Shown here: positions 34,937-46,178 of the stretch, piece by piece
Numbering within the stretch: the first letter of the stretch is position 1
Layout: each line of letters begins with the position of its first letter
Origin: Prorocentrum cordatum
Lineage: Eukaryota > Sar > Dinophyceae > Prorocentrales > Prorocentraceae
Direction: 5' to 3'
NCBI GenBank assembly: GCA_963575745.1
Contig: CAUYUJ010016294.1
Span: forward strand, 150,133 to 214,132
Length of the DNA stretch: 64,000 bases
Position numbers and translations under genes: made by a program
Notes under the pieces: model-generated
Databases searched by the model: none
The model's input: only the letters and a program-made list of their open reading frames with translations
Told to the model about the DNA's origin: nothing

Positions 34937-37049
34937 CTGTGGCGGCCGCGGGCGTGCTCGCCTGATGGGTCCACTCCTGTGTTTCTTTGCCGACGCATTG
35001 GGTGCGGGGATCTACAGTCGCGCTGAGCACTCCAGTGGGTAGCTGCGCCTTTTCGCGCTCTCGTTGGCGGGGTCGCTGGCAGGCCGCTAGGTTTGCGTCG
35101 GCATTTCAGCTTCACCACCTTGTGGCGAACCTTGTGTTGGCGGCTGTCGTGGCCCGGGTGCTGGCGCGCTGAAGGTGACTTCCAGCATTCGAGCTCTCTG
35201 AGGCGCCATCGGTGCCTCGTCCGCAGATTCTGCAGAACGTAGCGTGAAAGCAACGCGGATGTGCGTGGCCTCTCGCGATGCCAATTGATGCCTGCGCCTT
35301 GGGCACTGTGAAAGTAGTGTCCGCGTCGGGTCGCCGCCAATGTGGGCATCGGCGCTCCTGCCCTGGGAGTTGTCGGGGCTCGAGGCGGCCGGGCGTCGGC
35401 GCCGCTCCGGTGATATTGATGGCCGCGCTGCAGGATGACAAACTGGTCAAGTCTGAGGTACTCGTCCAACCAGATGCCAGAGTGCGTTGCTGTCCACTGC
35501 CATGCCAGTGCCTTGTGATTCGGTCGTCGGTCCTCGCGTGGTGGTGGTGGAGCAGCGGCGGGGGGTCCAATCGTGTGGAGGTAGATCATTAGCGTGGGCC
35601 GCTCACGGCGGTGGGCGAGGCGTTGTTCCATCTGGGCGTCGTGGGCAGACTCGCGGCTTGCCGTGGCGGTCAGTCGCGCCGTTAGCTCAAGCGCCTAATC
35701 GTGAATAGTGTTCGTTCTTCTTGGGGCCGCGGTCGGTGCTTTGGCGAAGCGCTCGCAACCTCTGCCTAGCACTCTGAATGGAAAGGAGGCCCGCTCAGGG
35801 CAGCTCTCTCGAAGCCTAGCGAGCTGGCTGAGTCCATCTAGGCACGGGGCGTTGGTTCGTCGGTCGTGCAGGGCCTCGAATTGTCCAGTCGGCTGAATCG
35901 AGGCCCCCGCGCTGAACTGTTGTTCGGCCGAGGCGAGTTCGCGGTCCCCTGTGGGGCCCGCGCCTGTGGGCCGGCGTGCGCCCCAGGGCTGGGCTGACTT
36001 GCTCGCGGCGCCGGCCCCGCGGATGCGCTGGCAGTTGGGCCCCCGACGAAAGACAGGCGGCCATGTTGAGCACTTGAAGCGCGCGCGACGTGGCGGGCGC
36101 GCCGGTGCAAGCGCGGCCCTGGACGGGGCGGTCAGTGGCGCTGCCGGCCAGAAGCTGCGGCGTGGCTCGGGCATCTGCTGGTGGCCCGTGGAAGCGGGCT
36201 GCTCTGGAGATGGGCGGGGCCCTGACTGTGGCGGCGGCGGGAGAAGTAGCGACCGTGGAGGCAAGTCCCGATGCGCCGAGGATGGCCGCAGCGTCGGGGG
36301 ATGCACCGATAGGCCCCGAGCCGGCGTGGCCGCCGAAACTCTGGCGGACTCCTTGGGCGCCCGAACTTCCAGGGCCGGCCCGCGGGCATTGAACTCTGAC
36401 GTGGAACTCCAGCCGCAAAGTTTGCGCTTCGTCGCCTGCCCGTCTCTGGTGGATTCTTCTTGCGGCCCTTGCCTTGCCCGCTGGGCCGCTTTCCTTGGCC
36501 TTTATCTCTGCCTTCGCAGACGGCGGTGTCTACTTGGTCACCGGTCAGCTAAGCCTGGGAGCTGTGCTTCTGAGCTCGCTTGCCCTTGCCTTTGCCTTTG
36601 CCTCTGCGCGGGGACGCGCGTCCATTCTTCTTGATCAACCATCTGACTTTTCTGGTGAGTTTTTCCATGTGGCACCTCAGCCCTTGTTTGTGACTCTTCA
36701 TCAGACGGAAAAGCTGGGCGTCAGTCAGGGCCCGGGACAAACCTCTTAACTGTTTCGACAAATCGCCAATCGCTTCTCCGAGGTCTAAGCTAGTGCCGGA
36801 GTTGGTGCCACTCGCGTACTCAATATAGGCCTGAGCTTCATCAGCAGGCTGCCGCGCGGCGGCAGGAATGCTGCCTGCGGCGGCGTGGCGCTCGGCTGAG
36901 GGCTGCCAGCATAAGCGAGGGCACCTCCAGCTCGTGGGAATTCGGCGGCACTCGCAGCCCAAGGATCAAGCCTTTGCTGATGCCATGGGTCTGCTGCGTG
37001 CGCGTCGTGTTGGATACTGTTGTCGCTAATCCTGTCTACAAGCCCTCCG

Positions 37050-37700
37050 AATAATGGTTGCGAACGACAAGCGCTGGTGATGCGGTTTGGGGCATGCTCG
37101 GCGATGTGGCCAACGCGTCTGGGTATCGTCGTGGGACTGGCGAACTCTTGCTCAGCTGCTGGGTATCGCTTGCCGCGAAGCTAGGTGGGGCGTCGTGAGT
37201 TCGCTGGCGGTGGCGCCGAGACGCTCAAACGTGCAGCCAGCTGTAGCCCTCCCAGCCTCACCATGGCATCGCAACTCCGCCGTTTTGCGTCGCTTGGAGT
37301 CGCAATGTGAGGAACCACGAGAGCAGCGCGTCGGCGGTCTCGTTGTGTCGCCTCGAGAACTCGAAGAGCTCCCGTGTAGCTTGCAGGCGTGAGTCTTCGC
37401 AACATCGTTCAGAGTGGGTCGCGAGAGATGTTCACTGTAAGGTCGGCGGCGGCATCTTCCAATTAGTTGTTGGCCAACTCTCCTTGAGACATCTCCGTCA
37501 CATTCAGAGAACGAATGAGTTCGCGAGCGGCTCCACAAAGGTTCAGGACGATAGCTGCACACTGTTCAACGCTGTCCATGTCTGCAGCGAGTGCGCTCCA
37601 CGCGAGCAAGTCCTGCACGCGATGACGGAACGGGTCGATGGGCTCTCGTTCGGGTGACCAGGAAGGCGGCCAGCGAGTGGTGATGCCGCCTCTGCCACCA
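37050..37700 (-). pseudogene. Frameshifted Gag-like sequence
   Basis: One frame gives PFRHRVQDLLAWSALAADMD and IVLNLCGAARELIRSLNVTE (about 37490-37680). After a stop and a shift, another frame gives LFEFSRRHNETADALLSWFL and LQATQNGGVAM (about 37260-37385). The order (Trp-rich helix, 'IVxNLxGxAR', then 'FxRRxxExxDxLLxxF') is that of retrotransposon Gag helices in the copia/UBN2-like group. At least two frame disruptions separate the pieces, so it cannot encode an intact Gag. Confidence 0.5.
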
Positions 37701-38353
37701 CCTCCACGTTGCTGTTCGGCTCCTCCAAGGATCATGCTGACGAAACACAACGAGGCGATCACCAGAGGGGAAGAAGATACTGCCCAGTGGTGCCAAATTG
37801 GGAACCCTCTTGCGAAACAACTCCACTGTCGATGATGCTGCGGAAGCGCTTTGGGGTTCGGGCCCGCACTGGGACAAACGCCATCTCGACAGTTGGGGCA
37901 GTCGTGGTAATGCCAAGGCCTTTGGCAGCAGCCAAAGGTGGTGAAACAGGTACGTGCACCGGCTTGAAACCATTCGGAATGCGCAGCGTGCTCACCACAT
38001 TGTGCGAGGGACTGCAGTCCGCTGCCTGCGTGAGGAAGTTGCAATCGCGGCGAAGCCAAGGCATCGGTGCTTCCTTAGGTTGGAATCTCCCTGCACTGGG
38101 CCATCTGTCCCCAAAGAGAAGATGCACTCACAGGTGCACTTGCGGTCTCTGGTGTTCGCCTTGTTGCGCCTGTGGGTGCATTGGGCGACTTCCCCGAAAG
38201 AGTGCAGAACAACCATACGGACAATCTGTTCAGTGAGTGGAAGGTGGTACCGATGCGGAATGTGAAGGAAGTGCGGATGTGCGTCCACATCGCACTTTGC
38301 GCGTCTTCCGTGGTCGCGAATTGGGATCGCTCCCAGCTTCGCTGCTACTGTAA

Positions 38354-38500
38354 CTGAAATTGCGGGGATTGGCCACGCTGAGAGAAGTGACGTGGCTGCA
38401 GTACAATGTGCGGACCAGTTCTTCTCCTCAAAGAACATACTGTCTCGCGGGCGCTTGAGCCCTGACGGCAACCAGGCATCCGATCCGAGTGGGGAAGAGC
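38354..38500 (-). repeat. LTR-like direct repeat T, proximal copy
   Basis: Partner of 30598-30750 in the same orientation. On the minus strand it lies upstream of the Gag-like stretch, as a 5' LTR would. A GGA microsatellite (38503-38625) begins directly at its edge. Confidence 0.5.
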
Positions 38501-38625
38501 AGGAGGAGGAGGAGGAGAGGGAGGAGGAGGGGGAGGAGGAGAGGGAGAAGGAGGGGGGGGAGGAGGAGCAGGATGAGGAGGAGGAGGAGGAGGAGGAGGA
38601 GGAGGAGGAGGAGGAGGAGGAGGAC
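38501..38625. repeat. GGA-rich microsatellite
   Basis: GGA/GAG repeats, purest at 38570-38622. Confidence 0.95.
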
Positions 38626-38839
38626 AACACATGTGAGTTGATGGAAGCGGTCTCCTGCGCAACCGACTCGCCCCTGTATGCCCACGCTGTGGTTTCAACG
38701 AGCATGCGCGTACGCTTGCTTGTAGAATGTGCAGGCCAGCCACTGTCTGGCGCTCATGCAAGACAGCCTCGCCCGATCCACTGAAAGATGGTCGCTGCGG
38801 CCCGAATGTGACTCCAAGTAGCAACGACGGCTCCCAAGG

Positions 38840-38990
38840 ACATCAAGCCACCCCCGAGCAGACCCCCAAGACGTCCCGACAAGCTCCCTGAGACCGCCAA
38901 TATGCCCCCAAGAGGCCCCAAGATGCTTCAAACATGCCTCCAAGAACCCCCCGAAAAGGCATCCATCCAAAGACGCCTCGAACAGTCCTG
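38840..38990. repeat. Degenerate 'ccccaaga' short-period repeats
   Basis: Blocks such as 'cccccaagacg', 'cccccaagagg' and 'gcctccaagaa' in a 12-18 bp rhythm. The minus translation is a Trp/Gly/Leu repeat (FLEACLKHLGASWGHIGG). Similar to 8.99-9.22 and 46.5-46.88 kb. Confidence 0.55.
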
Positions 38991-40140
38991 GTGTCAACGG
39001 CCCAATGCAGTGTTCTGTCTCGTCTCCAGTCTCGAGGTGATCTTGAAGTCGTTCTGGGGTATTCGTCGGTCTTCCTTTGTGCGTTCCTCAACTCTCTCGC
39101 GGCCTCCTCGAAGCCCCCTAATTCCCTTGCAAGGTCGGTGGAACCTCCGTGCGCTGTAATGGCCGTTGCAAGCGGCATTGGCTGGCGTCTGGAACTAGGA
39201 GCACCCAGCCGGTCACCCAGCATATATAGAGCCGCGCTGGGGCTGGACACGCGATTGGGTGGAGAGAGGGCCGAAACCTGAACGTGTTTCAAACACGACA
39301 GCTGGAACTCACGTTCATGTTCGAACGGACTGTCTGGAGCAGGTCCGGCCAAGCGGCCCGAAGAGCCGCTCGCCCCACCAGCTGGGGCGGAGTGTGAAAA
39401 ACGGCACAACACATCCACATCATGTGTTGCACCAGCGCAGCGCGGAGGGGGGGAACAACATCGTCGTCAGTGCAAATCAGGACGCCTCTCTCAGACAGAG
39501 TGCTCGGCAACGCGTGCGCTGCACATCGCTGCACGGCGCTGCTCTCTGCGGGATCCTACGTGGCATGGGGAAGGGACGGGCGGGGAAGGGGAAGGGGGAG
39601 GAAGCGGGGGACGGGAAGGCAGGGTATCCGACGTCACACGAACTGCTCCCGTATTGAGCATGCTCACGTGAACTACTCATGCAATCGAAGTCGAAGCACT
39701 GGTTTTCCAAAGCGTGCCAACGGAAAGCTGGAAACTGTTAAAGAGTAGGCGACAAGCTGCGCTTTTCGTTTTGCGCTGGATTTGGGACGGCCTCGCCTCC
39801 GAGCGGAGATTCCATGGACCTGCAATAGAGTGTGATGCGGCCAACTGTGCAGGTCGTCCGCGATCGTGGGTGCCACTCGCCAACGCTCACGATCTATGCG
39901 CTCTGGCCGTTCCGGAACGGGAAATTATAGGCACGGCGTGCTTCACCATTTCTTTGTGTCGTCTTCCCGTGTCTTCCCATGACTCCGTTGCGAGCTTGTT
40001 TGGATCGACGATGCGGCGAAGCATCTCTTCGTACCAATGTAATTGTGTCGCGATGCTGTTTCGTGCGGGCTGATGTGGGCAATCTGTATGTGGCATTGGG
40101 CATCACGACTGCGTTGAACAATTCAGTTCGGAACTTTCAA
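38991..40140. other. Unassigned DNA
   Basis: More balanced composition than average. I see no supported gene, element or array. Confidence 0.4.
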
Positions 40141-40144
40141 TACG

Positions 40145-40335
40145 GTCCAGAACTTTTGCTTCGCTGGTCGCGGCGGTGGCCCCGGCGACACGATATGTCC
40201 TGCGCGCGGATAGCGTGTCGCTCTGCTCCGCGGGGCGGGAGGTCAAGAGCAACTCGGGACGTTGACGCCTGGAACCGCGACGTGGATAGCGTGTCGTGTC
40301 GAGGCGTTGCGGGCCAGAACCGGCGACGCGACATG
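40145..40335. mobile_element. Foldback-type repeat family W, copy 2
   Basis: 'ccccggcgacacgatat' on the left pairs partly with 'gatagcgtgtcgtgtcg' on the right. 'gctccgcggggcgggagg' is shared with 14745-14935. Confidence 0.55.
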
Positions 40336-40845
40336 CCAATTCACGCCGCTGCACGCCGCGTGCCCGAGAAACGCAGGGCTTCAGGCGGGATGATCTGGGG
40401 GTGGGCTTGGGCGGGGGGCGCGCGCGCTCTGAGGGGGGCCAGGCTCAAAGCCCGGGGCCCCAAGCTGGTCGAAGCGGCTCGCGTCAATCCTCACGACATG
40501 GCGGTGGGCTCTGCGTGCATTTCCCGCTGCGTCCAGAATAGACGCGCACGTTCCACTGTACTCGCAGAGTGCCTATTCGCATTTGGTCAGGGTCCGTTAC
40601 GGGGTATCTAAAACCTATTACGTCGAGGCGAGGTGTGTGTGTGTGTGTGTGTTTTCAGGCGTTTGCGAGTAGGCACTTTGCGAGTAGTGGAACGCGCTCG
40701 TTGAGTCCAGACGTGAGGCCGCCCCCCTCCTCGCCCCGATTCGCCAACGACCTGCCAGGACGGGTGCTGCTTTCAGGGCTTCCCGCCTCTTGCGCTGCCG
40801 CCGCTAGCTGCTGCGTCGCGCGCCGTCTCCATTGCCAGCGACGCC
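40336..40845. other. Unassigned GC-rich DNA with a short GT run
   Basis: A GT run lies at 40632-40653. Open plus-strand frame of uncertain value. No element recognised. Confidence 0.35.
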
Positions 40846-40849
40846 CCGC

Positions 40850-41040
40850 CCCCCCCCCTCCTCCGCTTCCTCCTCCTCCTGCTCCTCCTCCTTTTCCTCT
40901 CCTCCTCCTCCTCCTCCTTCTCCTCCTCCTCCTCCTCCTCCTTCTCCTCCTCCTCGTCCTCCTCCTCCTCCTTTTCCTCCTTTTCCTCCTCCTCCTCCTC
41001 CTGCTCCTCCTCCTCCTCCTCCTCCTCCTCCTCCGCCTCG
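40850..41040. repeat. (CTC)n microsatellite
   Basis: CTC with TTT and GCT interruptions. Confidence 0.95.
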
Positions 41041-41619
41041 CCTCCGCCTTCTCTCCCGAGCGCCGCGGGTCCGTTTGCCGCGGGTGCGCTGTGGTCGGGA
41101 GCCGGCGCGCTCCCCCACCGTCCCTCGGGCGGGACGGTCCCCTTGCGCACGGCGCGCCAAAAGGCGGCCGCTCCCGGGGAACGGCGTGCGCTAAATGGGA
41201 CTTCTGGTCTGGGCATGCCCAAAACCGCCACGGGGACCATCACGAACCAATGTAGCCCGCTGCCGCCGCCGCCCCGGCGCCTCCCGCAGCAGCGGCGCCA
41301 GCCAATCCCTTCCGCCCCCGCCCTCCCGTCCCCTGCCCAGGCCCGGTTGGCGCCGCCATCTGGCGCCGGGGCCTGCTCTGGCGCCTGGCGCCGGCGGCGC
41401 AGCGCCCGCCTGGCGTCCAGCGCAGCGGCAATAGCAGGGCCGCAGCAGCGCGGCGCCGTTGGAGGCCAGCAAGCCTGGCGCCCTCCGCGCTCTGCCTCGG
41501 GAGCCCGCCAGGCCAGGCGCCCCGCGCGCGCGCAGCTCGAGCGGCGCCAGCGGCCCACCCTGCAATCTGCAGCTGGGCCCTCATGAACACCGCGTGCGTC
41601 CTGCCTCAGCCTGTAGCAT

Positions 41620-41775
41620 TAGGTCGGGCATGTCCTCCTACAGGCAATTTTTTGGAAGAAAAATTAAAGTAGCCAAAACATGTTCAACAATAATCAAACG
41701 AGCACGAAAAATCGTCACCATACTATTCTAAAACTACACTTGAATTTTCCTCCTGTAGAGAAACACGCGCCAGGC
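41620..41775. mobile_element. Introner-like element family B, copy B4 (right end decayed)
   Basis: Left end 'ttaggtcgggcatgtcctcc', AT-rich centre with 'caaaacatgttcaac', right end 'cctcctgtagagaaacacg', where the last bases of the inverted repeat have diverged. It separates the coding-like stretch at 41776-41976 from GC-rich DNA below. Confidence 0.7.
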
Positions 41776-42245
41776 GGCGCTCTGGCCTTTCCTGGCGGTG
41801 GCGCCGCGCCCCTGGGCTGCGCCGGCGCAAGCACGGCGGCGGCCCGCCAAGGTCGCGCCTGCGTGGCCGCGAGGACCGCGTCCGCTGCGCGCCGCTGCAG
41901 CACGCAGCCGAGGAACTGCTGCAGCTGCAGGATGGCCGCAGAGCGCGACGCGTTCCCTGGGGACGCCAGCTGCCTCACCGCTGGAGGGACAAAAAACGGC
42001 GTAAACATAAGCTTTCGGCGCTCCGCGCGGATCTCTTGGATCTGTGCTGGGTCCCGCTCCCTGGCACGCGGCGGTGCCAGAGGCGCCGCCACGGGGCCCC
42101 AGCGCGGATCCAAGAAATCCGCGCGGGGCGCGACAAGTGTATGTTTATGCCGTCTTTCTTCTTCGAACCAAGGCTGCCGCGTCCTCGCCGAATCTCCCGT
42201 GGACGAACGGGATCACCGGCACGCCAGGTCAGCGCGCTCGCTTAG
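41776..42245 (-). CDS. Unrecognised spliced gene, exons around element A5
   Basis: The upstream exon (about 42172-42230) reads GVPVIPFVHGRFGEDAAAL. The downstream exon (about 41776-41976) reads RQLASPGNASRSAAILQLQQ and continues FLGCVLQRRAADAVLAATQA. Removing element A5 with one copy of its 5 bp site joins them in frame as ...EDAAALVRQLASPGN.... The 5 bp sites match at three of five positions. No family is recognised. A stop lies just upstream of the first exon, so another intron or the start is there. Confidence 0.5.
41982..42166. mobile_element. Introner element family A, copy A5
   Basis: 185 bp. The outer arms (ggacaaaaaacggcgtaaac / gtttatgccgtctttcttc) and inner arms (gcgcggatctcttggatctg / caagaaatccgcgcgg) are complementary. 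Sites accgc (41977-41981) and accaa (42167-42171) flank it. Excision restores an open frame in the host exons. Confidence 0.85.
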
Positions 42246-42820
42246 CTGGCGCTCTGCGGCGGCGGCGGCCGCGCCCCCTTCTGCAAGCGCTCGAAATGAG
42301 TACTATAAGATACTATTATCCTATCTCCCCTAGTCCTGTCCCGCGGTGCCGCCGCCTCCCTCTCCCACGTCCGTCCTTTCCACGCGCAGGATTCCAAGCA
42401 CGTGACTGCCAGTAAGAATTTTGCCGATCGGAACTTTCTCGGCCCTTCGAACAAGGTGCTTCCGCTGCAGCGCTGGCTACATTCCAAGATCGGCGATTGC
42501 TCCCGTCCTTCAGAATTGCGCTCTCCCCACCAGCGCGGCCACACTTCTCGATCATATTCCTTCCTCATCGTTGCCACCCCCATCCTTCCGCTCATCTGCA
42601 TTCACCTGGTCCTCCTGATCCTCCCGCTCCTTCCGCTCCTCCTGCTCCTGCTGCTGCTGCTTCTCCCACTCCGTCTTCACCCTCCTCTTCCTTCAACTTA
42701 TCATCCTGCTTTCAACCTCCTCGTCCTCCTCCCTCCCCTAATTGTGCAACTCCTCCTGTCTGATTCTGCACACGATAAAATCATTTTGGGGACCGAGGTC
42801 CTCTATGACACCCCCGTCGT
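42246..42820. other. Unassigned DNA
   Basis: Contains short CTC/CTG runs at 42600-42680. No gene is supported. Confidence 0.4.
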
Positions 42821-43470
42821 CTAACAAACATTCGCCCGGGCGATGTACCGAAACCATCTGCAACATGTGCACATAACTACGGACGTTGTTTCATTTGTTA
42901 TTCTCTTTCGCTCCACAAATGCTGACATGATGCCGGACGCGATGTGTCGTGGAATGTACATGTGATGCTTACGCGTTTTACGACTTACTGGAAAGGCTTC
43001 AGTGAGCCAGTGCTGCAGGATATGATCTGGCAGGCGAGCAGGGGGGAAACATTTGGACGTCAAGGAAGACGACGACAAGACAGAAGAGACAGAGGACGGC
43101 ATGGATAGTATGAAAGGCCAAGTCTTGGCTTCAGGTCGGGCATGTCCTCCTCTTACAAGAGGGTTGTTGGACGGGGGAAACGTATTCAACACACGTATAA
43201 TCAAACATGCTCAAAACTAGTCAAAACATAATCGAAACATCGTTTCCCGACTATTTTTGGCTACTGTTGCAAATTCCCCCTGTGGAGGGACGTGCCCGAC
43301 TGAGTCTTGGTGGGGTCCGAGCAGGACGTCCCTCTCCGTCGGACCTCCCGGGGGGCCCACGAGCGAGGCGACGGCTGCGCAGAGTGCGCAGCCCCCCCCC
43401 TTCCCGGGAGGGCGGGGCCCTGTTTGGACCCGCGCGGCGCGCCAATCCGCTGGACACCTCGCCGTTCTAG
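42821..43470 (-). CDS. Unrecognised gene, two 3' exons joined across element B5
   Basis: The last exon (42821-43129) gives a natural-looking C-terminus: LPDHILQHWLTEAFPVSRKT, then HIASGIMSAFVERKRITNET and a Cys-containing end MCTCCRWFRYIARANVC before the stop. The preceding exon (43304 to about 43470) ends REVRRRGTSCSDPTK. Removing element B5 with one 8 bp duplication gives ...CSDPTK-TWPFILSMPSSV... in frame. This joint and the low sequence bias make the gene convincing, but I recognise no domain. Further upstream the frame meets element A6 and the P minisatellite, so the 5' end is unknown. Confidence 0.6.
43130..43303. mobile_element. Introner element family B, copy B5 (8 bp duplication)
   Basis: 174 bp, flanked by gtcttggc (43122-43129) and gtcttggt (43304-43311), seven of eight bases identical. 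Ends 'ttcaggtcgggcatgtcctc' and 'gagggacgtgcccgactga' are inverted repeats, and the interior is AT-rich. Removal restores the host reading frame. Confidence 0.9.
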
Positions 43471-43850
43471 GGGAACGAGCAGTGACATAAACGTACTCCA
43501 GATTTCGTAATAAAGGGAGGGGGGTCTCATTTCGGGGGGGGTCTCTTCCAGGCTATCTTGGAGGGCCTGGGGGGGTCTGGGGACGATGTTTTGGAGGGTT
43601 CTCCCACGGGGGAGGTCTGAAATGGCTTGTCTTGGAGGGTCCAGACCCCCTCCCTTTTATTACGAAATCTGGAGTAACAACTCGGAGGTCCGCGCGGATT
43701 TCTCGGATCCGCGCTGGAACCCCCTGGCGGCGCCTCCGGCGCCGCCCCTGGCGCGCTCCGCACGCCAGGAAGGGGGGTCAGCCGCCGGTCCGAGAAATCC
43801 GCGCGGAGCTCCGCGTTTCTCTGCTTATGCCATTGCTCGTTTCCCTACAC
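43470..43850. mobile_element. Foldback element family A, copy A6, split by a nested MITE
   Basis: Outer arms 'aggggaacgagcagtg' and 'cattgctcgtttccct' pair. Inner arms 'ctcggaggtccgcgcgga' and 'tccgcgcggagctcc' pair, with the core inverted relative to A1. The element is interrupted at 43494-43676 by another inverted-repeat element. Without it the copy would be about 200 bp, like A7 and A9. Confidence 0.85.
43496..43674. mobile_element. Mariner-type MITE with TA duplication, nested in A6
   Basis: Almost perfect inverted repeats of about 30 bp ('ctccagatttcgtaataaag' on the left and its complement on the right) end exactly at TA dinucleotides on both sides. A TA duplication is the signature of Tc1/mariner-type elements. 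The interior is G-rich without coding capacity. Confidence 0.85.
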
Positions 43851-43879
43851 TCGGAGCCCCGCAGAGACGGCGAGGTCTT

Positions 43880-44600
43880 GTTATGAGTCCGCGCAGCCCG
43901 AATACGCTGGACCTCCCAGGAGCACAACCCAGACCCCCTCGAGCCATGAACAAATCATAACGGTAGGTGTTTCGCTATTTTCGGCCTCCGGGGGCCCTTC
44001 CTGGCCCTCGGGACCGCCAAAAAACGACTCAGGATGAAAAAACGATCCTGGGGAAAGGGTCCAGACCTCTGGGGGTCGACGCTGTGACAACAATCGCAAC
44101 GTCGGGGGTCTGAGAAAGCAGTGGCGACATTTCAGCAGCTCGCGGCCCGCAGGCACGGCGAGATCCCACCCTGAACCGGGCAGCACCTCGCCAAGCCGGG
44201 CACCCCAGGCGCGGCGACAGCCTCGCAGCGCGCAGCTGCCAGGGACGGCGAGGTCGACTTCCGATTCGGCTGTGGCGGCACCACGGGGCCCCCAGGATCT
44301 GACGGGCGTGGGGACAGTTCTGCAGTTGACAGCCGCCAGGGACGGCGAGGTCCATGCCAAGGTTGGTCACTACCGTGCTACGCTGGACCCCCCAGGAGAC
44401 CACGGAAGCTGCGACAATGTCGCAAGTCGCAGCCCCCAGGGAAGGCGAGGCCCTACTCTGATCTGGATAGCACCGCACTGCGCTGGATCTCTCGTCAACC
44501 CACGAAGGCGGCGACAGGTCCGCAGTTCGCAGCCCCCAGGGGCAGCGAGATCTAATTCAAGCTGGGTAGCACCGCGCTGCGCTGGACCTTCCGGCCTCTT
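43880..44600. repeat. ~105 bp minisatellite (family P), minus orientation
   Basis: At least five imperfect units with 'gcgacaatgtcgcaagtcgc', 'agcccccagggaaggcgagg' and 'gcgctggacc.cccaggag'. These are reverse complements of the 5.27-5.96 kb array. A family R copy is embedded near 43965-44105. Minus frames give a repeated TSPSLxAAxCxxV-like pattern. Confidence 0.75.
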
Positions 44601-44624
44601 CTCCCTCTTCTCCCACTCCGTCTG

Positions 44625-44980
44625 CTCTCCTCCTCCTCCTCCTCCTCCTCCTCCTCCTCCTCCTCCTCCGCGCCCTCCTCCTCTTCCTGCACATCCTCCT
44701 CCTCCTCCTCCTCCTCCTCCTCCTCCTCCTCCTCCTCTCCTTCTCCTCCTCCTCCTCCTCCTCCTCCTCCTCCTCCTCCTCCTCCTCCTCCCTCCCCGGC
44801 TTCGCCGGCCCCACCCTTGCGCTGTCCGCCGCGGTCAGCAGATGGGGAAGACGAGGAAGGGGGGAAGGGAGGACGGATGGGGAGGATGCGTAGGAGGAAG
44901 GCGAGACGAAGGAGGGGGAGAGAAAGAGGAGAAGGATGAAGAGGAGCGGAGGGATGAGGACGAGACGAAGGAGAGAGCGG

Positions 44981-45034
<54 letters not shown>

Positions 45035-45035
45035 G
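44625..45035. repeat. (CTC)n and (CAG)n microsatellites
   Basis: CTC 44628-44790; CAG/AGC 44983-45035. Confidence 0.95.
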
Positions 45036-46178
45036 CAGCATCAGCTGGAGGAGGGAAGGTAGGGAAGGAAGCGGAGGATAATGAGGGAAGGTGGAGGAAG
45101 GGGTGGGAGGGGATGGGGAGGAGGAGGAGGGTTGGAGGGGGACGACGATGGGGATAGGGTTGGGGGAGGATGCTGGTAGGGGGGAGGAGGAAGAGACCCA
45201 GGACAAGGATGAGGGCCTTGTCTGGGTAGCCCTGAGTGGGGGAAACTGACGTGCCCTTGGCAACAACAATGATCACACCTGCAATCAGCTACATTCAAAG
45301 CCGCGTGCACGAACTCAACGATATGGCCATGACAATTCGATTTGAAATTTGTGTGCTCGGCCTCGCACGTGCGGTCAACCCCTGGCAACGAAACCCGTGC
45401 ACAATGGATGCACGGAGACCTTGGAACTCCCGCAAACCATGCCATACCCCCACGCACACAATGGCGACCATACCGACCAAAAACAACACGCACCTCCAAA
45501 ACGATTACCAAACACTGCTTGGTTGAAATCCTCAGCCATCCGGTCAACAGCGGAAGCATGAGACAGCCTACAAACTCGTGCGTGCGCACATTACTACAGA
45601 CACACGTGAGCATGGCAACAAGAGCGTGTGCAACACGTCAGTAACAACACTCTGCAATTAATTTGCAATCAACTGAGACATACTTCATGGCAGACTGGCG
45701 TGCGAACGGCATACCCAGGGCTGGGGTGGCAAGATTGGGCGTGCATCAACTCAACACGTCTTCACACGGATTTTCCATGTATCTCCATGGTAAGTGTAAT
45801 TCGTCCTCATGTTGTCAAAGATAAGACCACTGTTCATATCACGATGCATTCGTGCAGCTCTTGTTCACATTCGAACTCCTTGGAGATCTTCTATCATGTT
45901 TCCCATGCTCTTTCTTAGTGCGTAGCGACCCTCTCGTCATTATGGCTATTATCATTGCTCTTACGATTTCGCACCGCTGCTCTTCCTTCAATTTCGGCAT
46001 CTCGTACCCGCCACTGGGCCAGGGGCACGCTGGGGCGCAGCATGATAGGGTCTCTGCAATTCTCAACAGACGGGTCTCTGCAATTCTCAACAGAAGGGTC
46101 TCGCTGACTGTCTGGTACGTCTGCAATTCTCAACAGAAGGCGCATGCGATGATACAAGTCGCTAGAACACATATACAG
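45036..46178. other. Unique intergenic DNA
   Basis: From about 45240 to 46130 the sequence is notably less GC-rich, with no arrays or foldback families. A short direct repeat 'gggtctctgcaattctcaac' with one further partial copy occurs at 46050-46140. No gene is supported. Confidence 0.5.

Larger units (their letters stand above)
30600..38500 (-). mobile_element. Decayed LTR-retrotransposon-like block
   Basis: Direct repeats T at both edges enclose about 7.6 kb without foldback elements or microsatellites, unlike the rest of the window. The minus strand carries a Gag-like stretch close to the 38.4 kb edge (37.05-37.70 kb), a basic KGKGKGK stretch (36.55-36.96 kb), a short piece ending SGHPVTVVDDF (34.5-34.9 kb) and a long Pro/Ala/Arg-rich open frame (30.9-32.6 kb). 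Frames shift between these pieces, so the element is broken. I could not find a convincing reverse transcriptase YVDD box or an integrase HHCC motif, so assignment to the Ty1/copia type is tentative. It is described here, not reconstructed. Confidence 0.5.
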
